Counted from the first letter of the stretch, positions 38,948-49,151 are shown. The stretch: DNA of 64,000 nt from Daphnia carinata (GCF_022539665.2 NC_081338.1:186001-250000), one strand, 5' to 3'. Numbers and translations: made by a program. Notes: a model not told the origin generated them from the letters alone.

Positions 38948-38962
38948 GAAGAGGGGAAGGAA
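38948..38962 (+). promoter_or_regulatory. Polypurine tract of retroelement 1
   Basis: GAAGAGGGGAAGGAA, 15 purines directly in front of the LTR TGTAAC start. It would prime plus-strand DNA synthesis during reverse transcription. Confidence 0.85.
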
Positions 38963-39163
38963 TGTAACGAGCCCACAGGCTATCCGAAGACAGCCACACC
39001 CTCAACATCCCTCAAGCGTTTCACAAGTGAAAGTGAACGTGTCCCCTCCCATTTTACCTTCATTTTGTATGTGTGTTAGTAGTATAAATACTGCATGATT
39101 GTAACATGTAATTCGGACTGGTTACGACAATCCACTGTAATACACGAGGTTAGAAACATTACA
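38963..39163 (+). repeat. 3' LTR of retroelement 1
   Basis: 201 bp bounded by a perfect 5-bp inverted repeat, TGTAA...TTACA, directly after the polypurine tract. It contains a TATA box (TATAAATA, 39083-39090) that would drive the genomic RNA from the lost 5' copy. It is short for a gypsy LTR. The boundaries are inferred from end structure, since no 5' copy is available for comparison. Confidence 0.8.
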
Positions 39164-41150
39164 TAAGCTTTAAAAAATGGCTTCATTCACCGGCTAGATT
39201 TTTCTCAACACTTTCAAAGATCCTAACCAACGTTGTAGTTGGTTCAGATCATTTAAGATTTTCCACTTTCTGATTGGCTTATACAGTACCCGCCCTTAGT
39301 ATCCGAACACCAAGGGTTTTTGGGGCTTTTTTACACGGTGTCTTATGACGGTAGGGTCCTTGCGCAAAGGTAAAAAAGGGCCAGTAAAAATGACGATAAA
39401 AAAATAAAATTTTGTTCTGACGTTAATTAAATAATGGGCTATTTGGCACTTTAATTTTTTATCTATAAGACTTTTTGACTTACATGATAGTCATGTATTA
39501 TCCGAACACCGCGTTGATCTTATAGGGTGCCTAATGACACTACCTCATTTTTTAGAATTTTTTTTTTAATATAAGGAAATGTTTTCTAGATGTTGCAATT
39601 ACATTAATCGATAGGATATTCATTAAACTATATCCCATTTTAGTAGTATAACTTAATGTCAATTATTTTAAGAACGGGAATTTTTTTAAGTGAAGACTGT
39701 GCTAAGTTTTTCCCGTCAAAAATAGTTTATCTTGTTCCCACTTGAGGCGCTGCACTCATTACGCTTTTTCAGACAGCTAACACAGTTTACTGTAAAAGCA
39801 GACGTATTTCTGTTTGCTTTTACGTAATGAGTTCAGGGGTAGTACTATACTAAATAGTAGGAAAAATTACCTATAATTAAATTTATTGTTGTAAACAAAA
39901 TATTTGACGGTAACAGCCTTTAACGTTTCTTACGTCACCTATGAGTTTTTTCACAGATCTTTAGCAACCAATGATCGATTTTAGTAATCGATATCCTAAG
40001 CCCGGCCCCTTCATTTTTTCACTATCTATTTATAAGGCATTTCTTATGCTATAAGAAAAATTATTCATTTACATCTGAATAACAATAAAAACTTATCTAA
40101 AATAAGGAGCTTATTTAGTAGTATCCCAATGACTTATTATATTTTTTAAAATTTATTTGATAATTATAGGTTGAGGCTGTCCCACAACACCCACCCTGGT
40201 GTCCCAATCCACAACACCACAGGCTCCTCCCTCAAATTTTTCAAAACTTTAAATATCTGTAGAAAGTACACAACTTCTTCTAAAAATCTCAAAAAAAACA
40301 TGGAGGTAAACGAAGAAGCAAGAAATATATTTACACAAACAAAAAGAAAACGAGTAATTTATATCGAAGTTATGGCCGAAAAAGAAAACGTGTCCCGCAC
40401 ACCCTACTCTCCCCTATGGGATTGTAAAAGCGTATGGCACAAGGGTGGTGCTTTACGCTATGCAACTATAGTTCCGCGCTCGAACCGCTGTGATAACATA
40501 CTTGTTAAGATTTTAATCATGCGTGTAATATATTTTGGGGGTATTTGTGGTAAAAGACAAATGTATCTTAATGGGTATGGAACCATCCAATAGAGCAGTG
40601 TTATGACGAACTCGCAAAACCGCATCCATTTTTTTACAATGCGCAAAGAAAAGTAACGCAATATCTAATTTCCTTTTACTGTTCTCGTCTGAATTCGTTT
40701 TCTGCCAATTGTTTTAGAAAGGTCATTATACCAATTCTTACCATTGCCTAAAATTGCTAGAACCAATTTACGTAATATTTGTTTGCGTGTTTTAAAGTGC
40801 TTTATCCGCCGAACTCGAAATTTTGGTTATTTTATATTATAATAAGAATACATATATATTCTTATTATATATTAGTGACAATTTTTGCAGTATGTGAAGA
40901 GAAAGCTTTTTCGGCGTCGAAAATGCTTTTTACCATTACCGACAGAGGCAATAGCAACGGCATTCAGCAGGGTAAAGGCAAAGCACTAAACGTGTTCAAT
41001 TTTCTAGTCCAAGTCGACAGAAGCGGGTAACAAACAATGGAGATATTCATATTTCATGCGGCAACGGGGAAAACCATTTTTGCAATTAAAAAGCAAGCTC
41101 GTCATCAACTAAAAATATTCCCCACTAACACCCTACGTTGATTTAATAGA
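39164..41150. other. Intergenic AT-rich region
   Basis: About 2 kb between retroelements 1 and 2 with no convincing gene. TATCCGAACACC occurs at 39300-39311 and 39499-39510, each followed by a GGTGYCTWATGAC-like word, suggesting two degenerate units of about 200 bp. Inverted words CTCATTACG and CGTAATGAG at about 39756 and 39822 could form a hairpin, with a second stem (GTAAAAGCA / TGCTTTTAC-like) inside. A 140-codon open frame at 40171-40593 shows no domain. Confidence 0.6.
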
Positions 41151-41154
41151 ATAT
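41151..41154. repeat. Target-site duplication of retroelement 2 (left)
   Basis: ATAT directly before the 5' LTR, matched by ATAT at 49561-49564 directly after the 3' LTR. Four to six bp is normal for Ty3/gypsy integrases. Confidence 0.85.
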
Positions 41155-41563
41155 TGTCACGTGGATTCGGAGGACATCCACGTGTTAACGAGGGACACGT
41201 GGAGTCCGAGGACATCCACGTGCTGGGAACGTCTCGTACATCAGCCCCAACCCTTTTTCTCCGCTTTCACTTCCGTAAGGTCAAGTAGAATTATCTGCTT
41301 GACCATCTTATTGGAAGAGCTTACCCCTTCTATGCGCTTTCTATTCGAACGGTCACGTAGAGGTTATCTACGTGACCATCTCCTTTACTTCCCGCGTCAC
41401 CCTAGCGGGTAACGACCCTTTTGCTTTAAATAGGAGGGCCTACGAGTGAGACGAGGCTCTCAGTAGACAGTTGGATGTGGAGTGTTGGAAGAAATTAATA
41501 CACCAGGTTCAAAAGCGCTGTGAGTCAGTCCTTTTTTAGTGGAGTGCGGCAGTAGCCGTCACA
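41155..41563 (+). repeat. 5' LTR of retroelement 2
   Basis: 409 bp, TGTCAC...TCACA, same length and sequence as 49152-49560. A TATA-like TTTAAATA lies at 41425-41432. The U3 part is dominated by palindromic modules described separately. TGTCA/TGACA-like ends fit integrase recognition. Confidence 0.96.
41158..41377 (+). promoter_or_regulatory. U3 palindromes with four CACGTG E-boxes
   Basis: CACGTG occurs at 41158-41163, 41179-41184, 41196-41201 and 41217-41222, arranged as two imperfect palindromes of about 26 bp. Two further palindromes follow, at 41279-41304 (arms GGTCAAGTAGA) and 41351-41377 (perfect arms GGTCACGTAGA). CACGTG is the E-box bound by bHLH factors of the Myc/Max and clock type. 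The palindromes could equally form hairpins. All modules recur unchanged in the 3' LTR (49155-49374). Confidence 0.75.
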
Positions 41564-41565
41564 AT

Positions 41566-41580
41566 TGGTGGAGACGCAGG
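41566..41580 (+). promoter_or_regulatory. Primer-binding site of retroelement 2
   Basis: TGGTGGAGACGCAGG begins two bases after the LTR. Starting with TGG, it fits pairing with the CCA end of a tRNA. Retroelement 3 has the near-identical TGGTGGAGATGCAG, so both use the same primer. I cannot name the tRNA from memory. Confidence 0.75.
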
Positions 41581-41649
41581 TCGAGCCCCTAAAGAACTTC
41601 GTAAATTTGATTCCGTGTCGGTCAACCGAATTTTCCGTAAATCCATTTA

Positions 41650-41846
41650 TCGCATTTAATTTCGTTCGTTTACCGCAAACTGGTGCAAGAGGTGGCCAGC
41701 AAGGCGGAAGTTTTTTTTGTTGGGAAGGTTCCTTTATTTTTGTTGTGTGCGGATTTTCAGTATATCGCATTTGATTTCGTGCGTTTGCCGCAAACTGGTA
41801 CAAGAGGTGGCCAGCAAAGTGGAAGTTTTCGTTGGGGAGGGTCCCG
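41650..41846 (+). repeat. Duplicated leader segment
   Basis: Two copies of a segment of about 85 bp (41650-41735 and 41765-41846, 115-bp offset) containing CCGCAAACTGG and AGAGGTGGCCAGCAA, diverged by several substitutions. They lie between the primer-binding site and the gag ATG, where packaging signals usually sit. Confidence 0.85.
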
Positions 41847-41910
41847 TAATTTTTTGGAGAATTGTTTGAGATTCGAAACTATTGGGATTCTCCAGTGTTC
41901 GCGTCGACTG

Positions 41911-44900
41911 ATGAGTAAACAGTCAGGGAGATATCCTACGTGCGGCCGGGCGCCAAGTAGACGGTTACATCCGGAACTATTTGATCAATCTGAACTGATA
42001 GAAAAAGTGGAAGTGCCTGATAGTAGTGTCATTGTTAATGTAACACCCCTCACACGTGACAGTGCGACAGTGCCAAGAGAAGACGTTCGTGGAGTAGAAC
42101 GCGCAGTAATCAGTGAACCACGAAACTCGACACCAGAGCAATCTCGGCTCAATTTTTACACACGGCCCAGCAACATGGCGGCAAGTGTACAAAAATTCAT
42201 AGCACCGCCGATTTTTTCAGCAAACCCGGAGGAAGATCCTATGGATTGGTTAGAACGCTTTGAGATAGTGGCAGCGTACAACCGTTGGTCAGATGCAGAC
42301 CAAGCGCGGAATTTCGCGATGTATTTGGAAGGGGCAGCCAGAAAATGGTTTTTGGTGCATCCTCACCCTGATCACTGGGAGGATCTTCCGCTCCGCCCGA
42401 ACCCGGAAGACCCAACACGACTCAATCTGCCAGCAGCGACAGGGTTAAAATCGCAATTCGTAGCGGCCTTTCGGCAGGCTAATTTCACACTAGTGCAAGA
42501 GAGCAAGCTTCGTCAACGAGTACAAGGCGTAGAGGAAGACATAGTGTCGTATTTCTACGACGTAATTAATATGTGCAGGTTGGTGAACCCGACAATGTCA
42601 CAAGAGCATCAACTAGAACATCTATACCGCGGTCTAAAACCATCGTTATTGCAAAAAATTTACCCACATAAGCCGACATCTACGGCTGACTTTCTAGATC
42701 TGGCCAAGTTACACACGGAGGCCATGGTTCTGGCGAACCAGAAAGTTTGGGCCCAATCTTTAAGAGCGCTATCAGAGGAGCAGGAAAATACGAAACTGAA
42801 CAAGAATGTGACTCAACCGACATTAACAGCAGAAATTACGAGTGCGCTGAAACAATTAAACGAAACGGTGAAACAGTTACACTTATCTACAGGACCGGCA
42901 TCCCAAATGGCTAAAATGGGTCAAAGCAAAATCAGTAGTAATGGATTCGATAGAAATAGAAGGACGACCGAGGGAAGATACGTATGCGGATTTTGTTCAA
43001 AAATAGGCCACCTTGACTACAGATGCTTCCAGAACCCAGCGTCAGCATTATACAGAGGCCCAAGACAGAATCAGATGAGACAACAGGGCGAACAACAACA
43101 CGCCAGGCAAAGGCAGTTTCATCAGCCGGAAGGACACAAGCAAGCAGGAACGGTGAACAGTGTGGCGTTACACTCGAATGCAGAAGAATTACCGAACCTG
43201 GAGCAACAATTTTATGTGAACAAGATTAACATTCCTAACAAAACGGACCATGGAACGGCACAGTCAACACAGCCATTGTCAACACAGGAAGATCAAAGTG
43301 GTGAAGAGACAAGTGAGATTATAAAACAAAAGTTGGGGAAGAATGTACGAATACTGTTGTCGGACATATCCCGTTTAATCAAAAAGACGGTGAAATGTGG
43401 AGACATCACAGCAACGGCAGTGGTGGACACGGGCGCAGCAGTCAGCGTCATATCGCCAAAATTGTTGGGACGCACACATTATGTGATGGAGGATTGGGGC
43501 GGCCCGGACATTGTATTAGCAAATGGTTCCAAAGTAACGCCGTTAGGAGCAGCCCGGGTAACCATAACCCATAATAATACAACAGCCCAAGGAAGGGCAG
43601 TAATCATGGAAATGGACGGAATTGACTTGTTGCTGGGGAATGATTTTTTAAAACAATTCGGAAAACTTCGAATTGATTACACCGGTGACACAACGCAAGT
43701 GATATTGGGAGAGCTACCGTTTAAGGATGATCACGATCAAGAGGAAAGTCTTCAGGCTGGCAGTAAAATTAGTAACACAACTAGTTACATGATTCCGGCA
43801 TTTTCGGTGATAACAGTGAACACAAATCGCGACGAGAATAGCTCTTCAACTGGGTTGTTTTCCCCTTCGACAGAGTTATGGGTGTCTAAAAAGCTGGCAA
43901 CAGGTCATGCTATTCTGGCGGCAGATTCGAAGTGCATACCGGTGGCCAATTTATCGGCCGTACCAGTGTGGCTAAAGGAAGGGTCAACTTTGGGGACGGT
44001 ACAGCCATATACCAATAAGATAATCAAGTGTGAGTGGGAGGAGCTTCCACAACAAGAGGACGGAGAAAACAAGGACAAGCTGACGTTGGAGGAGAAGAAC
44101 CTAGTAGATAATTTGGAACAACAAATAAATAGTGAACTAACAAACGAAAATCGAAAATCGCTACTAGCACTACTAGAAGGACACCTATCATGCTTCGCAA
44201 AGAATGACAAAGATATGGGATTTTGTACGACAGCAGAACATCAAATCAATATCAAAGAGGGAGCGTTACCAATATATCAGCGACCAAATGCAAGCGCATG
44301 GAAAGCGCGGAAAATCATACAAGGATTATCAGAAGACATGATAAAAGCTGGCATCATAGAAAAATCAGAGAGCCCTTGGGGAGCGCCAGTCGTACTGATA
44401 AAGAAAAAGGATGGATCATGGCGGTTCTGTGTAGACTACCGGGGATTAAACGAGGTCACAGTTAGAGACGTATACCCTCTACCCCGTATCAACGATATTC
44501 TGAGCAAACTAGAAGGCGCGGAATATTTTTCCATAATGGATTTACAATCAGGATATCATCAACTTCCACTGCGAAAAGAAGACAGAGAAAAGACGGCGTT
44601 TATCACAGCAGACGGATTATATCAATTCAAAGTCCTGCCATTCGGACTAACGAATGGGCCCAGTGCCTTTCAACGGGCAATGGACGTCATTTTGGGAGGA
44701 CTGCGTTGGAATTCATGCCTAGTGTACCTAGATGACGTAGTGGTGTACGCACCTGATTTTCAAACTCACGTGCATCGCTTACACCTGGTATTATCGTGCT
44801 TAGCCAAAGCAGGGCTTAAACTAAAAGGAAACAAATGCCAATTCGCAATGACGACGTTGAAAGTCCTAGGACACGTGGTTTCTAAACAAGGCATATCACC

Positions 44901-47900
44901 AGATCCGGAAAAAATTGCAGCAGTAGCAGACTTCGCAGAATGCAACGAGGGAAAAACATTAGCAGAAAAAATCAGACGAGTTCAAAGCTTTGTCGGGCTT
45001 TGTTCGTACTACAGACGGCATATAAAAAATTTCGCCAAATTAGCCCAACCACTGACAAGATTAACCAAGAAAGGCACATCTTTTATTTGGGAGGAAGCTC
45101 AGCGAACAAGTTTCATAAATCTGAAACAAATGTTAACTGCGGCCCCGATATTGGCTCACCCAGATTATGAAGCACCGATGATTATCATGACGGACGCTTG
45201 TGGATACGGCATTGGGGCGGTATTGTCACAGTCCAAAGACGGAAAAGAATATCCGATGGCTTACGCCAGTCGGCTGATGTCAAAATCAGAAGTCAATTAT
45301 TCGATTACTGAGAAAGAATGCCTGGCTCTCATCTGGGGTTTGAAGAAATTTAGAAGTTTTGTGTGGGGCTGCAAAGTAATAATTGTGACCGATCATGAAG
45401 CCCTCTGTTGGCTAAGGACAAAAAAGGATTTAGCAGGACGACTAGCACGCTGGAGTTTGTGCCTGCTAGAATACGACGTAGAGATCAGATATAGGAATGG
45501 TAAACTACATTCCAACGCGGACTGCTTGTCTCGCTACCCAATCCCCATCACAGAAACGGAGACAGAAGATCGGTGCATAGCTATTGGAATACTGCAATAT
45601 AACCAAGCAGACTTTATGTCAACAGACATATTATTGGATCTGGCACAGAAGCAACGTGGAGTAAGCAAATGGGGAAAACTTATTGAAAAACTGGAATTAC
45701 AAAGATCGGCCGGAAGGTGCTTTTCACTGGATGAAGGAAAATTGTATAAAAAGAAGACGAAATGGGGAATACAATGGCTACGATTATGCGTTCCTCCTGA
45801 TTATAGACACATGGTGTTAACAGCATGTCATAATGATCCGTATTCAGGACATATGGGAATCCAGAAAACGCTACAGAAAATTACGCACCATTTTTTTTGG
45901 GAGGACATGGCGAAAGACGTGATGGAGTACGTTAAAACATGCCCACAGTGTCAAACACGAAAAAGCCCAAAACTCCTTCCAGGTGGGATGCTGCAATGTA
46001 TCAAAGTGGCCAGACCGTTCCAAAAGGTGGGGGTGGACCTCCTAGGACCGTTTACGTTATCGGACTCAGGGAATAAAATGATCATCGTAGCAGTGGATTA
46101 TTTGACAAAATGGGTGGAATTAAAAGCCTTGCCATCGGGCAAGGCAGAAGACGTTACTAAATTTCTGGTGGAATACATTGCACTACGTCATGGAATGCCC
46201 GAAGCCATAATAACGGATCGGGGCAAATGCTTCCTAGCAGAAGTTACGCAAACCATGTTTCAGAAGTTGGGAGTCAGGCATAAGACAACTTCAAGTTATC
46301 ATCCACAAGCAAATGGACAAGTGGAACGCATGAATCACACTTTAGCCACGATGATGTCGATGTACGTCTCAAACGACCAAAAGAACTGGGATGAACTATT
46401 GCAGCACATTTGCTTCGCGTATAATACAGCACGACAAGAATCCACTGGATTTTCGCAATTTTTTCTACTATACGGTAGAGAACCAGTACTCCCAATAGAC
46501 CTACTAACAGGAGCTCAGCCAAATCCACGACTCTCAACGGACTTGGCAAAAAAGACATACGTTGAACAACTAATGAGTGACTTATCAATCGCGAGAGACA
46601 TTGTGCGGACACGATTACAGCACGCACAAGAGAAACAAAAAATGGGTTATGATGCTCATCACCGCATAGTAACATTTCAGGCAGGAGACATGGTACTGAT
46701 ATACAAGCCAACAAGGAAAAAAGGACGTTCCGATAAACTACTACATCGATGGATAGGCCCATACGAAGTTCTACGTCAAACCACGCCAGTTAACTACGAA
46801 GTCCAGCCGAAGAGAAAAGGCGGCAAAACCGAAATCGTTCATGTCGTCAGTATGAAGTTATTTCATCAAACCAGCACACTTCAGGAAGGAATGGCACAAA
46901 GATCATCAGCGGATAACGGACGGGTGAAACATCAGGAAAACAGGAGTGAATCGACGAGCGCCGAGGACGAAACAACCGAGATTACAGAGAATGAAGAGGA
47001 AGAACAGACAGCTAGGCAGAAAAACTCAAATATTCAAGTAAGCCACTCGATGGAACAAACTTCGGAAAGAGAAGGAAACACCCAAGAGATGGGCCTTACA
47101 CGGCCACGTCGGAATCGGCGCAAACCCGATTTTTTCAGGGCAGGGATAATTCACCTACTGTTTCTATTGTTAATCGGGTGCACATTCAGTACCTCAGCAA
47201 TGATGGTCAGGGACACCGTAATTTTCAAAGAACAACCAGGAATTACAATCAGTGAATCATCATGGACGGTGGCCACGGATGTGATCCTACAAGATGCAGA
47301 GAAGGCCGTCACGATAGTAGAAAAACACCTGGAGGAATTGGCCTTACTGGCAGCAAAACATAGAAAGGATGGAGCAAAATTTGAAAAAGAAGACGGACAC
47401 GCGGCATGGAGGGACACCACAAGTTTTATGACAGCAAGTAAAATCGAGAATAAAGTGCTACTACTGAGCAGAACATTAAACTTATCCAAAACAAGATTGA
47501 CAACATGTGCGATGACTCTGACAGGAGCGGCTAGAGCGAAAAGAGGAGTGATAGATTTGGGTGGCACGGCACTTAAGTGGTTGTTTGGTGTCTCCACTCA
47601 GGTGGATTTGGTAGAACTAAATAAGAAAATTGATGCAATGGGAAACCAAAAACAAGAAATAGTCCATGTACTGGAGCAACATGCATCGATCATAAATGAG
47701 AGCCTACAACTATCACGATCAAGTGTAGCATTGTTGCAGGAACTACAACAGCAGTCCACGATACTTCAGAAGAGGGCAGATGATATTTTGGATCACATTC
47801 AGGCGTATGAAATAGCACACATACAACAAGAGCAGTACTTCGCAGAGCTGGACTCGACGTTCGAATCATTGGAACAAGTGATCGGATGGCTTCAACAACA

Positions 47901-48405
47901 AATCGGGGACTGGGAAATAGGATTAACAACGCTGGCTAACGGGCATTTACCACCACAAATCTTCTCGCCTACAGAACTAGAGAGAGCGATAAAAGAGATA
48001 AATAAACATTTACCATTGGGCTGGACGATACCAGCAGAGGAATTATGGGTTATCTATCGGGAAGCACGGGTGTCGGTCGCAGCTACCCATAATAAGTTCC
48101 GCCTCTTTATCGAAATCCCCATTTATGACCACGCACAACACTTTAATTTGTTCAAGCTAGTTAGGTTAACAAAACCAACCAAAAACGGCACACACGGGGT
48201 ACAAATAACCAACTTGCCAGATTTTCTGGCAATAACAGCCGACTTAGATACGTTTGTCGAGTTATCAAAAGACGAAATGAGTAACTGTCGACGACTAGAT
48301 AAACAACTATGCAAATTCCAGCGGTTGCGCTGTTCAACAACGAGGAAGCTCAAGTCAAAGCGTATTGTCAGAAACAATTCATACAGTGGAATGGCCCGGA
48401 AGTAG
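41911..48405 (+). CDS. gag-pol-env: Gag-Pol-Env fused frame of retroelement 2 (Env part truncated)
   Basis: The frame is open from upstream. I place the start at the ATG at 41911 because the matching protein in retroelement 3 begins at the same point (51 upstream codons are leader). Positions from that ATG are as follows. A gag core contains WLERFE. The CCHC knuckle CGFCSKIGHLDYRC starts at 359. Protease DTGAA is at 506. RT has YLDD at 939-942 and RNase H has TDACGYGIGAVLS at 1095. Integrase has an HHCC domain (about 1305-1350) and D1376, D1436, E1472 with D(35)E spacing. After an acidic linker comes a hydrophobic signal-type segment (about 1744), then an F-like Env with a furin-type RAKR (1875-1878) directly before GVIDLGG. 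No stop separates gag, pol and env. The frame ends at 48405 after a frameshift within Env; the rest continues at 48309-49025. Confidence 0.93.
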   Translation: MSKQSGRYPTCGRAPSRRLHPELFDQSELIEKVEVPDSSVIVNVTPLTRDSATVPREDVRGVERAVISEPRNSTPEQSRLNFYTRPSNMAASVQKFIAPPIFSANPEEDPMDWLERFEIVAAYNRWSDADQARNFAMYLEGAARKWFLVHPHPDHWEDLPLRPNPEDPTRLNLPAATGLKSQFVAAFRQANFTLVQESKLRQRVQGVEEDIVSYFYDVINMCRLVNPTMSQEHQLEHLYRGLKPSLLQKIYPHKPTSTADFLDLAKLHTEAMVLANQKVWAQSLRALSEEQENTKLNKNVTQPTLTAEITSALKQLNETVKQLHLSTGPASQMAKMGQSKISSNGFDRNRRTTEGRYVCGFCSKIGHLDYRCFQNPASALYRGPRQNQMRQQGEQQHARQRQFHQPEGHKQAGTVNSVALHSNAEELPNLEQQFYVNKINIPNKTDHGTAQSTQPLSTQEDQSGEETSEIIKQKLGKNVRILLSDISRLIKKTVKCGDITATAVVDTGAAVSVISPKLLGRTHYVMEDWGGPDIVLANGSKVTPLGAARVTITHNNTTAQGRAVIMEMDGIDLLLGNDFLKQFGKLRIDYTGDTTQVILGELPFKDDHDQEESLQAGSKISNTTSYMIPAFSVITVNTNRDENSSSTGLFSPSTELWVSKKLATGHAILAADSKCIPVANLSAVPVWLKEGSTLGTVQPYTNKIIKCEWEELPQQEDGENKDKLTLEEKNLVDNLEQQINSELTNENRKSLLALLEGHLSCFAKNDKDMGFCTTAEHQINIKEGALPIYQRPNASAWKARKIIQGLSEDMIKAGIIEKSESPWGAPVVLIKKKDGSWRFCVDYRGLNEVTVRDVYPLPRINDILSKLEGAEYFSIMDLQSGYHQLPLRKEDREKTAFITADGLYQFKVLPFGLTNGPSAFQRAMDVILGGLRWNSCLVYLDDVVVYAPDFQTHVHRLHLVLSCLAKAGLKLKGNKCQFAMTTLKVLGHVVSKQGISPDPEKIAAVADFAECNEGKTLAEKIRRVQSFVGLCSYYRRHIKNFAKLAQPLTRLTKKGTSFIWEEAQRTSFINLKQMLTAAPILAHPDYEAPMIIMTDACGYGIGAVLSQSKDGKEYPMAYASRLMSKSEVNYSITEKECLALIWGLKKFRSFVWGCKVIIVTDHEALCWLRTKKDLAGRLARWSLCLLEYDVEIRYRNGKLHSNADCLSRYPIPITETETEDRCIAIGILQYNQADFMSTDILLDLAQKQRGVSKWGKLIEKLELQRSAGRCFSLDEGKLYKKKTKWGIQWLRLCVPPDYRHMVLTACHNDPYSGHMGIQKTLQKITHHFFWEDMAKDVMEYVKTCPQCQTRKSPKLLPGGMLQCIKVARPFQKVGVDLLGPFTLSDSGNKMIIVAVDYLTKWVELKALPSGKAEDVTKFLVEYIALRHGMPEAIITDRGKCFLAEVTQTMFQKLGVRHKTTSSYHPQANGQVERMNHTLATMMSMYVSNDQKNWDELLQHICFAYNTARQESTGFSQFFLLYGREPVLPIDLLTGAQPNPRLSTDLAKKTYVEQLMSDLSIARDIVRTRLQHAQEKQKMGYDAHHRIVTFQAGDMVLIYKPTRKKGRSDKLLHRWIGPYEVLRQTTPVNYEVQPKRKGGKTEIVHVVSMKLFHQTSTLQEGMAQRSSADNGRVKHQENRSESTSAEDETTEITENEEEEQTARQKNSNIQVSHSMEQTSEREGNTQEMGLTRPRRNRRKPDFFRAGIIHLLFLLLIGCTFSTSAMMVRDTVIFKEQPGITISESSWTVATDVILQDAEKAVTIVEKHLEELALLAAKHRKDGAKFEKEDGHAAWRDTTSFMTASKIENKVLLLSRTLNLSKTRLTTCAMTLTGAARAKRGVIDLGGTALKWLFGVSTQVDLVELNKKIDAMGNQKQEIVHVLEQHASIINESLQLSRSSVALLQELQQQSTILQKRADDILDHIQAYEIAHIQQEQYFAELDSTFESLEQVIGWLQQQIGDWEIGLTTLANGHLPPQIFSPTELERAIKEINKHLPLGWTIPAEELWVIYREARVSVAATHNKFRLFIEIPIYDHAQHFNLFKLVRLTKPTKNGTHGVQITNLPDFLAITADLDTFVELSKDEMSNCRRLDKQLCKFQRLRCSTTRKLKSKRIVRNNSYSGMARK
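47128..47138 (+). promoter_or_regulatory. Probable splice acceptor for env of retroelement 2
   Basis: GATTTTTTCAG sits just upstream of the Env hydrophobic leader. Splicing here would give an env mRNA from an element whose pol and env share one frame. Confidence 0.5.
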
Positions 48406-49025
48406 TCTACCTAGGACAAAACCAATGGGCATTCTCAGCGACAGGCCCACATAACGTGGTTTTTTCATGCCCTCCGGACAGTAAGCAAGTACCGTCACAA
48501 CGCCTACAATTACCGGCAGTAGGATACTTTGAAGTCCCACAAGGATGCACAGCTCGCACAGAGGATTGGATATTTCCAGCAAGCCTGGAAGGCACCACAA
48601 CAGCCGCAGCCATATCAATTCATATGCCAGACCTACCGGAGTTCCGTCCAAACATCACCAACCCAAAAATGGCAACGGTCGTACAGTTCCCGCCATCAAA
48701 TGCGTCACACCTCGACAAGTTCAGCAGCATGTTGCGACAACAAGAAAAACTAGAAGCAGCAGCAACGCTAACACATAATCAGATTTTGAACCTGCTGGAC
48801 GCGTTGCCAACGTCAAACTATGGGAACTACCCATACGAATGGTTATTAGCGTTTGTCATTCTACTACTCAGTGTTTTCGGCCTGACAGGATTCACACTAC
48901 GGCTTGCACAACGCTTAGATACCCTTTTCAAAGATGGCATGCAGGGATATGAAACAACGGATCACGCACTACGAGGAGCGGCCACCGAGGAACGACTGAT
49001 TCGGACACAAGACACGGACTTTTGA
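48309..49025 (+). CDS. env: Env C-terminal part of retroelement 2, in shifted frame
   Basis: Continues the F-like Env in the next frame (relative shift consistent with loss of one base between about 48296 and 48320). It contains the distal ectodomain, a transmembrane helix (about 48837-48905, WLLAFVILLLSVFGL) and a short cytoplasmic tail, ending at TGA 49023-49025. The ATG at 48309 is an internal methionine and not a believable start. Together with the upstream part this describes a disrupted Env. A programmed shift or a sequencing error are alternatives. Confidence 0.85.
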   Translation: MQIPAVALFNNEEAQVKAYCQKQFIQWNGPEVVYLGQNQWAFSATGPHNVVFSCPPDSKQVPSQRLQLPAVGYFEVPQGCTARTEDWIFPASLEGTTTAAAISIHMPDLPEFRPNITNPKMATVVQFPPSNASHLDKFSSMLRQQEKLEAAATLTHNQILNLLDALPTSNYGNYPYEWLLAFVILLLSVFGLTGFTLRLAQRLDTLFKDGMQGYETTDHALRGAATEERLIRTQDTDF

Positions 49026-49136
49026 ACACGGAAAACGGATGTTACCAATGTTGTTTTATTATTATTTTACTATTACTATTATCTTTCGCTATCACTCTAA
49101 TCGTTGCATACTATGGCAATCGGGGGCGATCGCCTT

Positions 49137-49151
49137 CGAACGGGGGGGACC
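49137..49151 (+). promoter_or_regulatory. Polypurine tract of retroelement 2
   Basis: CGAACGGGGGGGACC, with a G7 core, ends at the base before the 3' LTR. Retroelement 3 has the similar GAAGAAGGGGGACC in the same place. Confidence 0.8.

Larger units (their letters stand above)
28297..39163 (+). mobile_element. Retroelement 1: Ty3/gypsy retrovirus-like element with env and ankyrin gene
   Basis: A 5'-truncated (by the gap) LTR retroelement in the order gag - pol - env - ankyrin ORF - polypurine tract - LTR. The pol domain order (protease, RT, RNase H, integrase) is that of Ty3/gypsy (Metaviridae). The large genes are intact, suggesting recent activity. A splice acceptor sits directly upstream of the env ATG. 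The fourth gene lies upstream of the polypurine tract and LTR, so it belongs to the element and is not a flanking host gene. No target-site duplication can be tested because the left end is missing. Confidence 0.92.

Noticed and set aside
40171..40593. 140-codon frame between retroelements 1 and 2
   Set aside because: No domain, no splice context, low-complexity N-terminus and surrounding AT-rich decay. Not enough support for a gene.
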